Origin: Helicobacter sp. MIT 99-5507
GTDB taxonomy: Bacteria > Campylobacterota > Campylobacteria > Campylobacterales > Helicobacteraceae
Direction of reading: 5' to 3'
Length of the DNA: 64,000 bases
Assembly: GCF_003364295.1 (NCBI RefSeq)
Contig: NZ_NXLO01000002.1
Span: 124,001 to 188,000, forward strand
Position 1 is the first letter of the stretch. Every line of letters starts with the position of its first letter. Of the stretch, positions 1 through 8,671 are shown in pieces. The position numbers and the translations under genes were made by a program. The notes under the pieces were generated by a model. It saw only the letters and a program-made list of their open reading frames with translations. It did not search any database and had not been told where the DNA came from.

Positions 1-1
1 C

Positions 2-997
2 TTTGAAAAAGAAATGAAACGACTTGAATATAGACTACCATTATTCAATGAAACACTTATTGAAAATCATAAAAAAATATTATCAAATATATTAAATATG
101 TCAAAAGCTGATATCGCTCAAGCAGTCCCTGAAACTACGATGGTGAGTACTTATGTAGAAATTAAAAAATTACTTCAAACAAAAGAAGCTTCAAAAGATA
201 GTTTTAATCTTGATGAAAAAAAATTAAAAGAGATTCTAGAACAAATCAAAAGAGGAAAATTAATAGTAGATAAAGCCAAAAATAAAATGGCAAAAAGCAA
301 TCTAAGACTTGTTGTATCAAATGCAAAAAAATATACAAATAGAGGTTTGCCATTTCTTGATTTGATACAAGAAGGCAATATTGGATTAATGAAAGCTGTG
401 GATAAATTTGAATATAAAAGAGATTATAGATTCTCAACATATGCTACTTGGTGGATAAAACAAGCAATAAGTAGAGCTATTGCAGACCAAGCACGAACAA
501 TTAGAATTCCTATTCACATGATTGACACCGTAAATAAAATAAATAAAACCCAAAGAGATTACATACAAAAATATGGAAAAGAACCAGATATAGAATACAT
601 TGCAAAAGAAGTATCACTTCCAGCAGATAAAATCAAAAATGTTATCAAAATGACAAAAGAACCAATCAGTCTTGATGCACCAATTGGTAATGATGAAGAT
701 GGAAAATATGGCGATTTTGTCGAGGATAAAAACACCATAGGACCTATGGAACAAGTATTAAAGGAGGATTTAAGAGGACAGATAGATGAAGTATTAATGC
801 AACTAAATGAAAGAGAGAGAGCCGTCATAAAAATGCGGTTTGGGCTTTTAGATGATGAAAGCGATAGAACTCTTGAAGAAATAGGAAAAGAGCTAAATGT
901 TACACGAGAAAGAGTTAGACAAATAGAATCTAGTGCAATAAAAAAACTAAAACATCCTAGAGTAGGTAAGAATCTTAAGAAATATATAGAAGATTAG
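2..997 (+). CDS. rpoD: RNA polymerase primary sigma factor RpoD (C-terminal part, 5' end outside window)
   Basis: Primary sigma-70 factor, which directs core RNA polymerase to housekeeping promoters. The reading frame is open to the left edge with no stop, so the gene begins outside the window; the first internal Met is at 14. Visible parts are region 2 ([30 protein letters not shown], the aromatic [14 protein letters not shown] strand that melts and reads the -10 box), region 3, and region 4 with its helix-turn-helix ([20 protein letters not shown]) near the C-terminus. The N-terminal region 1 is missing only because of the window edge. A separate gene, gdhA, starts 35 bases downstream. Confidence 0.96.
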   Translation, partial: FEKEMKRLEYRLPLFNETLIENHKKILSNILNMSKADIAQAVPETTMVSTYVEIKKLLQTKEASKDSFNLDEKKLKEILEQIKRGKLIVDKAKNKMAKSNLRLVVSNAKKYTNRGLPFLDLIQEGNIGLMKAVDKFEYKRDYRFSTYATWWIKQAISRAIADQARTIRIPIHMIDTVNKINKTQRDYIQKYGKEPDIEYIAKEVSLPADKIKNVIKMTKEPISLDAPIGNDEDGKYGDFVEDKNTIGPMEQVLKEDLRGQIDEVLMQLNERERAVIKMRFGLLDDESDRTLEEIGKELNVTRERVRQIESSAIKKLKHPRVGKNLKKYIED

Positions 998-1029
998 AAA
1001 TATTGTAGTAATTTCAAAATTAGGAGTAA

Positions 1030-2385
<1,356 letters not shown>

Positions 2386-2390
2386 AATTT

Positions 2391-2418
2391 TATAAGAATC
2401 TTAGCTAAGATTCTTATA
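2391..2418 (+). terminator. 28-bp perfect palindrome after gdhA (probable terminator)
   Basis: The 14-base left arm ends in AATCTTAG and is matched exactly by the right arm, with no unpaired loop in the DNA. Outer bases (GTGCTAT before, ATAGCAC after) can extend the pairing. There is no clear T run, so Rho-independent termination is likely but not certain. The arms contain the AGAATCT/AGATTCT word found in two other intergenic hairpins of this window. Confidence 0.55.
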
Positions 2419-2441
2419 GCACCTAAATAAGAGAGAATAAA

Positions 2442-3227
2442 ATGAAAGTTACAATTTCTACTTTTCAAAAACTAAAAGGAAATGGCAAAATTACATCAAT
2501 TACCGCTTATGATGCCTTGTTTGCTAGAATTTTTGATGGCGAAGTTGATATGATATTAGTTGGTGATAGCTTATCAATGAGTTTTGGTGGAAATAAAGAT
2601 ACGATTCCATTGAGCTTAGATTCTATGATATACCATACACAAGCAGTATCAAAAGTAGTCAAAAAATCATTATTGATCGCTGATATGCCATTTGGTTCAT
2701 ACAATACAAATAAATCTGCTCTAAAAAATGCAACAAAGCTATATAAAGAAGGTGGGGCGGATGCAATCAAAATAGAAGTAAATGAAAACAAGATTGATAT
2801 GGTAAAAATGCTAAGCGATAATGGTATAGCAACTATGCCACATATAGGGCTTATGCCACAATTTTATAGGTTTGAAGGTGGATATAAGATAAAAGGCAAA
2901 AGCAAAGAAGAAAAAGATTCTATGCTAGAGCTTGCATTAAAACTTCAAGATGCAGGAGCGTTTTCCTTACTCATTGAGGGAACAAAAAGCGATATAGCTA
3001 GAGATATTACACAGAATTTAAAAATACCAACTATTGGCATTGGAAGTGGAAATCATACAGATGGGCAGATTTTAGTTTGGAGTGATATGTTTGGATTTTT
3101 TGATGAGTTTAAACCAAAATTTGTCCGCCAATATCTAAATGGAAAAGAACTATTAAAAAAATCAATAAAACAATATGCAGATGATGTCAAAAATTTACGA
3201 TTTCCAAATGATGATGAAAGCTATTAA
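2442..3227 (+). CDS. panB: 3-methyl-2-oxobutanoate hydroxymethyltransferase (pantothenate synthesis)
   Basis: Transfers a hydroxymethyl group from methylenetetrahydrofolate to 2-oxoisovalerate to make ketopantoate, the first committed step to pantothenate and CoA. The 261-residue length fits the PanB family. [12 protein letters not shown] near residue 40 holds the metal-binding Asp, [12 protein letters not shown] the region that binds the substrate, and [24 protein letters not shown] the conserved C-terminal block. The stop codon shares one base with the ruvB start (TAATG), so the two are translationally coupled. panB-ruvB is also the order I recall for H. pylori. Confidence 0.95.
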   Translation: MKVTISTFQKLKGNGKITSITAYDALFARIFDGEVDMILVGDSLSMSFGGNKDTIPLSLDSMIYHTQAVSKVVKKSLLIADMPFGSYNTNKSALKNATKLYKEGGADAIKIEVNENKIDMVKMLSDNGIATMPHIGLMPQFYRFEGGYKIKGKSKEEKDSMLELALKLQDAGAFSLLIEGTKSDIARDITQNLKIPTIGIGSGNHTDGQILVWSDMFGFFDEFKPKFVRQYLNGKELLKKSIKQYADDVKNLRFPNDDESY

Positions 3228-4225
3228 TGCAGAGAATAGTAGAGGTTGAAAAAATATCTTTTGAGGAAAAAGAAGAAAGCTCCCTTAGACCTCAAAACTT
3301 CAATGAATACATAGGGCAAAAAAATATCAAAAAAAATCTTCATATAGCAATAAGCGCAAGTAAAAAAAGAGGTGAATTTTTAGATCATATATTACTTTTT
3401 GGACCTCCTGGACTTGGTAAAACTACACTAAGTTTTGTTATTGCAAATGAAATGAATACAAATATAAAAGTCACTTCTGCACCTATGATTGAAAAAAGTG
3501 GCGATTTAGCAGCCATACTAACAAATCTAAATAAAGGTGATATATTGTTTATTGATGAGATTCATCGTCTAGGAAGCAATATAGAAGAGATTCTCTACTC
3601 TGCTATGGAAGATTTTAGATTAGATATTATAATTGGATCTGGACCTGCTGCACAAACTATAAAAGTAGATATAGAAAAATTCACGCTAATTGGAGCTACA
3701 ACTAGAGCTGGAATGCTTAGTAATCCACTTAGAGATAGATTTGGTATGACTTTTAGAATGCAGTTTTATGAACAAGGTGAATTATCCAAAATAATTAATC
3801 TTGCAGCAAAAAAATTAAATAAATCTATCATGCAAGATTCTAGTGATGAAATAGCAAAAAGATCGCGGGGGACACCTAGAATTGCACTTAGATTGCTAAA
3901 AAGGATTCGTGATTTTAGTGAATATTATGATGAAGATTCTATAAGTATTGATACTACATTAAAAGCACTAAATGAGCTTAAAGTCGATGCAAATGGCTTT
4001 GATGAGCTAGATTTGGCATTTTTGGATTTATTAGTCAAGGCAAGAGGAAAACCTCTTGGTCTTAGCACTATTTCTGCGAGTTTGAGTGAAGATGAAAGAA
4101 CTATAGAAGATGTAATAGAACCTTATCTTTTAGCAAATAATTATGTAGAGCGAACATCAAAAGGGAGAATTGCTACAAAAAAAGCTTATGATTTATTAGG
4201 TATTGCAAACAATGATTTGTTTTAG
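3227..4225 (+). CDS. ruvB: Holliday junction branch-migration ATPase RuvB
   Basis: AAA+ motor that works with RuvA to migrate Holliday junctions in recombinational repair. The order of parts is standard: N-terminal [11 protein letters not shown] block, Walker [10 protein letters not shown] near residue 60, Walker [11 protein letters not shown] near 105, sensor/arginine-finger stretch [18 protein letters not shown], and a C-terminal winged helix ([25 protein letters not shown]). Its 332 residues match the family. It starts on the last base of panB, and the next gene begins 9 bases after its stop, so panB, ruvB and the permease gene probably share a transcript. Confidence 0.96.
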   Translation: MQRIVEVEKISFEEKEESSLRPQNFNEYIGQKNIKKNLHIAISASKKRGEFLDHILLFGPPGLGKTTLSFVIANEMNTNIKVTSAPMIEKSGDLAAILTNLNKGDILFIDEIHRLGSNIEEILYSAMEDFRLDIIIGSGPAAQTIKVDIEKFTLIGATTRAGMLSNPLRDRFGMTFRMQFYEQGELSKIINLAAKKLNKSIMQDSSDEIAKRSRGTPRIALRLLKRIRDFSEYYDEDSISIDTTLKALNELKVDANGFDELDLAFLDLLVKARGKPLGLSTISASLSEDERTIEDVIEPYLLANNYVERTSKGRIATKKAYDLLGIANNDLF

Positions 4226-4234
4226 GAGTAAAAA

Positions 4235-5269
4235 TTGAAACAAAAATATTTTTTTTGGATTATTTTTGCATTTACATTTTATTGGATATTACAGCTATAT
4301 AAACCATTTTTGATGAATCTATTAGTAGCTTTGTTATTATGTGTGGCTACATTTGGGTTAAAACAATTTGTAGATAAATTCATAAAATACAATTTTATTT
4401 CATCATTTCTAACTATCGTAATATTTCTTGGAATCTTCATATTTCCCCTTGCATTAGTCATAAACAACATGATACACGATATTGCAAATATCAATATTGA
4501 AGAACTATCAAAATTCATAAATGAATCAAAAATAAAAAGTATAGAATTACTAGAACAATTCCCATCAGCCCTAAAAGATAATGCAATAGACTTTATCACA
4601 TCAATTAATATCAATACAATTATAAGCTATGCTGTAAATTTTAGTGGCAAGATAGGAAAAGTAGGGATAAATTTTGTTACAGATTCTATTTTTATACTAA
4701 TATTTCTATATCTATTTTATTACTATGGTATCTTACTAAGAGATTATATTATTGACATAATACCTTTTGATAAAATCGATAGCAAAGAGATTTTAGAAGA
4801 AGTAAGCGGAGTGTTAAAAGTAGTATTTTTTAGCACAATCATATCAATGATACTTCAAGGATTTAGCTTTGGAGTGATAGCGTCATTTTTTGGATTTAGT
4901 GGAATCTTATTTGGCATGTTATATGGTATCGCATCAATTATACCTGTCGTTGGTGGTGCTATCATTTGGGTGCCTGTGAGTTTGTATATATATTGGGCTG
5001 GTGATTTAAGTGGAGCAATATTTATCGCACTATATTCTATGATATTTATTGGCACAATAATTGATAATGTAATAAAACCACTAATTATAAACATAGTAAA
5101 TAAGATTGTATTAAAAAATCCTGTCAAAATTAATGAGATGTTAATATTTATTGCAATCTTAGCAGGACTCGCTAGCTTTGGTTTTTGGGGGATTATCATT
5201 GGTCCTACTATAAGCTCATTTTTTATAGCATTACTTAGAACCTACCAATACAAATTCAAAGATACATAA
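4235..5269 (+). CDS. AI-2E family transporter (PerM-like membrane protein)
   Basis: Polytopic inner-membrane protein of the AI-2E/PerM family. Hydrophobic segments lie near residues 5-40, 57-80, about 150-170, 195-240 (a long glycine-rich pair), 250-280 and 300-335, and a soluble, charged stretch sits near 85-125. The late LFGMLYGIASIIPVVGGAIIW block and DNVIKPLII are family signatures. The start is a TTG with AGGAG six bases upstream; no ATG fits better. The substrate is unknown: family members have been linked to autoinducer-2 export or Na+/H+ exchange, and nothing here decides between these. Confidence 0.85.
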   Translation: MKQKYFFWIIFAFTFYWILQLYKPFLMNLLVALLLCVATFGLKQFVDKFIKYNFISSFLTIVIFLGIFIFPLALVINNMIHDIANINIEELSKFINESKIKSIELLEQFPSALKDNAIDFITSININTIISYAVNFSGKIGKVGINFVTDSIFILIFLYLFYYYGILLRDYIIDIIPFDKIDSKEILEEVSGVLKVVFFSTIISMILQGFSFGVIASFFGFSGILFGMLYGIASIIPVVGGAIIWVPVSLYIYWAGDLSGAIFIALYSMIFIGTIIDNVIKPLIINIVNKIVLKNPVKINEMLIFIAILAGLASFGFWGIIIGPTISSFFIALLRTYQYKFKDT

Positions 5270-5331
5270 AAGAATAAATCAAGCCTACTAAATTTGATAG
5301 AATCCACAAAATAGCTTTTTGGAGTAATAAA

Positions 5332-7020
5332 ATGGCAAATAATAATATAGTTTTACAAATCGGAGCGGGGGGCGTTGGCGGTGTTGTGGCACATAAAATG
5401 GCACAAAATAGGGAGGTTTTCTCACATATCGTGCTAGCTAGCCGCACACTTAGCAAATGCAAAGCAATAGCAGATTCTATCCGCACAAAGGGCTTGGGAG
5501 AAATCGAAATCGCAGAAGTTGATGCGGATAATGTGGATAGCTTGGTGGCTTTGATTGAGCGTGCAAAGCCGCTTGTGGTGGTGAATGTCGCCCTGCCTTA
5601 TCAGGATTTAAGCATTATGGAAGCCTGTTTGCGCACAGGCGTGCATTATCTTGATACCGCAAACTATGAACACCCAGACTCCGCGCATTTTGAATATAAG
5701 GAGCAATGGGCGTATGACACGCGCTACAAAAAAGCGGGGATTTTTGGGCTACTTGGTAGCGGCTTTGACCCGGGCGTTACGAATGTTTTTTGTGCCTACG
5801 CGCAAAAGCATTATTTTGATGAAATCCACAGCATCGATATTTTGGACTGCAACGCAGGGGATCACGGCTATGCCTTTGCGACTAATTTCAATCCAGAAAT
5901 AAATTTACGTGAAGTCTCTAGCAAGGCGCGATATTGGACGCGGGATTCTATGAATGCGGGCGAAGCAACGACTGTCATTGCGAGTGAGGAACGAGCGAAG
6001 CAATCTATGCCACCCGTCATTGCGAGCGAAGCGAAGCAATCCAACAACGACTTAACCCTAAACCCCGACTTACAAGAGGATAAAATCTATCGCAAATTTG
6101 AGTGCGAGGAAAAGCATTTTAAGCTAGATTCTAACACGCAGGATTTGCGTAATGAGCCTTATGCAGGCGGGACTTGGCGAGATGTTGTGCCACTAAAATT
6201 AATGAAAGAATGGGAATACCCAGAGGTTGGCGTGAAAAATTCATATTTGCTCTATCATGAGGAGTTGGAATCTCTTGTGCGAAATATCCGAGGGTTGCGT
6301 AAAATCCGCTTTTTTATGACTTTTGGGGAAAGCTATTTAACGCACATGAAATGCCTTGAGAATGTTGGGCTTTTGCGCGTTGATAGTGTGGAACATAAGG
6401 GGCAAAAAATCGTGCCAATAGAAGTGTTAAAGACTCTTTTGCCAGACCCTGCAAGCCTTGCGCCTCGCACAAAGGGGCAAACGCATATTGGCTGCTATAT
6501 GAAGGGGTTAAAGGACGGCAAGGAGCGCACAATTTATATTTATAATATTTGCGACCATGAGGCTTGCTATCGTGAGGTAAATGCACAAGGTGTGAGCTAT
6601 ACAACAGGCGTGCCAGCGATGATTGGAGCAAAGCTGATATTCGAGGGGAAATGGGGCATTGGACAGACTAAAAATGTGGCTCTCACTCAATCTTTACAGG
6701 AGCTTGAAAAATCTTCAATCGATAGGCAATCAGCCTTATCTCAATCAGATTTTTCTGCCCAACCTGCAAATCTTAAGCAAAATCCACATTTTTCAGATTC
6801 TATAGATTTTAATGCCGAGCGTTTAAAACTAAATAGCGATATGCCAAAAGGCGGGGAAGAACAGGGCGTAGATTCTAATAGCGGTGCTGGAATATGGAAT
6901 ATCGAGCAAAACGACCCCGACCCATTTATGGAAGAACTAAATAAACAAGGGCTACCCTATGTGGTGTGTGAGATAGATTCTAAAGGCGAGAGAAAAATAC
7001 TAGAGGATGGAAGGAGATAG
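5332..7020 (+). CDS. Saccharopine dehydrogenase-like / carboxynorspermidine dehydrogenase
   Basis: NAD(P)H-dependent reductase of the Lys9/carboxynorspermidine-synthase family, which makes carboxy(nor)spermidine for polyamine synthesis. The N-terminus has the Rossmann turn (QIGAGGVGGVVAHKMA); FGLLGSGFDPGVTNVFCAYA and LLYHEELESLVRNI are family blocks, and the C-terminus has EQNDPDPFMEELNKQGLPYV. At 562 residues it is far longer than the usual ~400. Two inserts account for this: one at about residues 210-285, built on palindromic repeats (VIASEERAKQS, VIASEAKQS), and a low-complexity one at about 460-520. Codons are visibly GC-richer (gcg, cgc, ggc) than in the neighbours, which suggests transfer. 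No decarboxylase gene lies nearby. Confidence 0.82.
   Translation: MANNNIVLQIGAGGVGGVVAHKMAQNREVFSHIVLASRTLSKCKAIADSIRTKGLGEIEIAEVDADNVDSLVALIERAKPLVVVNVALPYQDLSIMEACLRTGVHYLDTANYEHPDSAHFEYKEQWAYDTRYKKAGIFGLLGSGFDPGVTNVFCAYAQKHYFDEIHSIDILDCNAGDHGYAFATNFNPEINLREVSSKARYWTRDSMNAGEATTVIASEERAKQSMPPVIASEAKQSNNDLTLNPDLQEDKIYRKFECEEKHFKLDSNTQDLRNEPYAGGTWRDVVPLKLMKEWEYPEVGVKNSYLLYHEELESLVRNIRGLRKIRFFMTFGESYLTHMKCLENVGLLRVDSVEHKGQKIVPIEVLKTLLPDPASLAPRTKGQTHIGCYMKGLKDGKERTIYIYNICDHEACYREVNAQGVSYTTGVPAMIGAKLIFEGKWGIGQTKNVALTQSLQELEKSSIDRQSALSQSDFSAQPANLKQNPHFSDSIDFNAERLKLNSDMPKGGEEQGVDSNSGAGIWNIEQNDPDPFMEELNKQGLPYVVCEIDSKGERKILEDGRR
5974..6041 (+). repeat. Two copies of a REP-like palindromic repeat inside a coding sequence
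   Basis: Copies at 5974-6005 (32 bases) and 6016-6041 (26 bases) both begin GTCATTGCGAG and end GCGAAGCAATC; the first has 6 extra bases in the middle. The ends ATTGC and GCAAT pair. Each is a multiple of bases that keeps the frame open and adds VIASE...AKQS to the protein. I recall this GCAATGAC-type element as a dispersed palindromic repeat in several bacterial genomes, translated as VIASEAKQS, but no search was possible here. Confidence 0.75.
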
Positions 7021-7420
7021 GAAGTATTTAATTTATACTTTACTGTATCTGGTAGTTAGCGTATTAGAATATATGGCTAAATTCTCAAATATGCAATATG
7101 GCACTTTTATGTAAAAAGCTAATAAATTGCAAAATATGAGGTAGGGAAATCAGACAAAACATCGATACTATAGGATCTATGGGTTTGCTTGAATTATGAG
7201 AATCTTGTATTAAATGTTCTAAAGAATAAAACTTCATATTTAATTGGAGATACTCTATATATTAAATATAAAGAAAGATTGGAATTTATTTTGAGATTCT
7301 ATATAGTACTCGATAGAGGTGAAATTTATAAGTGCAAAGAGTGATAAAGATAGCCATAGCTAGATAGAAGCAGTGATTTAAACTAATACAGGACGATAGA
7401 GAAATGGAGGGAATGAAAGC
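7021..7420. other. Gene-free stretch, probably decayed coding DNA
   Basis: No intact gene is visible. A plus-strand frame stays open from 7174 to the stop at 7344 (56 codons, no ATG; contains YLIGDTLYIKYKERLEF), which looks like a remnant of something I do not recognise. The rest has stops in all frames. Together with the pseudogenes that follow, it marks this as a degraded boundary of the accessory region. Confidence 0.4.
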
Positions 7421-7752
7421 ATGGAATTTAGAAGTTTTATTCTTATCTTTGTTGTTTTATTTATGGCATCTATATTTAAAAGTTTTGCTGTTGCATTCTG
7501 ATAGCATATAAGGGTAAAGAAGCACTTTTAATTCAATGTAAAAATTGGCAGAACTCACAAGTCAAACAAGAGCACTTGCGATTATTTTTAGGAGATTGCA
7601 CAGCATATTTGGAGCAAAACCACAATATTTTTGCTAAAAAGAAAGTGAAGCGTGTGTTTGTGACAAGCTGTAAAAATATAGATTATGGCGTACAAAAATT
7701 TGTTGAAGAAAATAATGTGAAATACAAAATTATCCCTTACAATCATAGATAA
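7421..7752 (+). pseudogene. Broken restriction-endonuclease-like membrane-anchored protein
   Basis: From the ATG at 7421, after GGAGGG, 27 codons encode a hydrophobic N-terminus (ILIFVVLFMASIF) that ends in TGA at 7502-7504. In another frame, 7498-7752 reads LIAYKGKEALLIQCKNW and then RVFVTSCKNIDYGVQKFVEENN to a TAA. The QxK of IQCKNW, just after a hydrophobic strand, resembles the catalytic half of Mrr/PD-(D/E)XK nucleases, and such proteins often have an N-terminal membrane helix. The expected middle, including the catalytic Asp, is missing, so an internal deletion joined the two ends out of frame. Family assignment is inferred. Confidence 0.55.
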
Positions 7753-7793
7753 GTTACAAATATAAAATAAAGTAATTTTGGTAGATAGGCTTA

Positions 7794-8032
7794 GATGATT
7801 TTGCTTGGTAGCAACCAATCGCTGGAGCTTTAGTTATAGGCGGAGCATTAATTATGAATCTAAATTTAACTAGGAACAAACCATGACAAAACTACATTAG
7901 CAATATAAACAATAATAAAAAAATATTTTCTATAAATCTGATGATTTTGCTTGGTAGCAACCAATCGCTGGAGCTTTAGTTATAGGCGGAGCATTAATTA
8001 TGAATCTAAATTTAACTAGGAACAAACCATGA
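7794..8032 (+). pseudogene. Two copies of the 3' end of a dead membrane-transporter gene
   Basis: In each repeat copy, a frame after an in-frame TAG reads QPIAGALVIGGALIMNLNL and ends in TGA (7812-7886 and 7958-8032). The glycine-rich hydrophobic helix with a short basic tail resembles the last membrane helix of EamA/drug-metabolite transporters. The codon before it (TGG TAG) would be an aromatic codon turned into a stop. No upstream part of such a gene is left. The family call is an inference from the helix pattern only. Confidence 0.4.
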
Positions 8033-8085
8033 CAAAACTACATTAGCAATATAAACAATAATAAAAAAATATTTTCTATAAATCT
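7794..8085. repeat. Perfect 146-bp tandem duplication
   Basis: Bases 7794-7939 and 7940-8085 are identical on reading them side by side, and lie directly head to tail. The second copy ends just before AAGGA, the ribosome site of the glycosylase gene at 8096. Perfect identity in non-functional DNA means the duplication is recent, or it could be an assembly artefact. Confidence 0.93.
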
Positions 8086-8095
8086 AAGGATATAT

Positions 8096-8602
8096 ATGCA
8101 AACCCACCCATTTGCACCGACAAGTATTGATGAAAATTCTAGGATTTTGATACTTGGCTCATTTCCTTCTATTGTGTCGCGAGAAGTGGGGTTTTATTAT
8201 GCCAACAAGCAAAATCGTTTTTGGAAGCTACTCTGTGCGATTTTTGATGAAGAGTTACCACTGCTAGATTCTGCAAATATCGCGATATATCAAGATTTTC
8301 TCACAAAGCATGGGCTTGTATTGTGGGATATCGCTAAGCAATGTGAGATAACACACTCTGATGATGCAAGTCTTAAAATCCACGCGTTTAATGATATTTA
8401 CACAATTATCAAAAATACAAATATCCGCACCATCTGTCTAAATGGCGCAACTGCTACAAAGCTTTTTAAAGCCTATCAATCACAGCAAACATGCACCATA
8501 AATAACCTAAAAATCCACGCATTACCTTCCACAAGCCCACGAAATGCTAGGTATAATTTAGAGAAACTTAGAGAATCTTACATGTTGGCACTAGAGAGCT
8601 GA
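8096..8602 (+). CDS. DNA-deoxyinosine glycosylase (uracil-DNA glycosylase superfamily)
   Basis: Predicted base-excision enzyme that removes hypoxanthine from DNA. In 168 residues it has the N-terminal block ILILGSFPSIVSREVGFYYAN followed by NRFWKLL, a middle LVLWDIAKQCE, ICLNGATATKLF (the segment in the place of the superfamily's motif), and the C-terminal LPSTSPRNARY, which is typical of the deoxyinosine type. ATG 8096 is preceded by AAGGA. It sits alone between decayed DNA and the restriction locus; codon use is mixed. A mismatch-type uracil glycosylase is the alternative. Confidence 0.85.
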   Translation: MQTHPFAPTSIDENSRILILGSFPSIVSREVGFYYANKQNRFWKLLCAIFDEELPLLDSANIAIYQDFLTKHGLVLWDIAKQCEITHSDDASLKIHAFNDIYTIIKNTNIRTICLNGATATKLFKAYQSQQTCTINNLKIHALPSTSPRNARYNLEKLRESYMLALES

Positions 8603-8671
8603 TTACTATTAGCATTTAAGGCTATTTTTGATATCGTAGCAGCACCACTAAGTTAAAAGGTATACAATCTC

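Noticed and set aside
5651-5902. Plus-strand overlapping frame inside the dehydrogenase gene
   Set aside because: It is open only because of the higher GC of that gene; the sense frame holds conserved family blocks across the same bases.
7794-8085. CRISPR or insertion-sequence origin of the 146-bp repeats
   Set aside because: There are only two units, directly joined with no spacers, no terminal inverted repeats and no transposase nearby.
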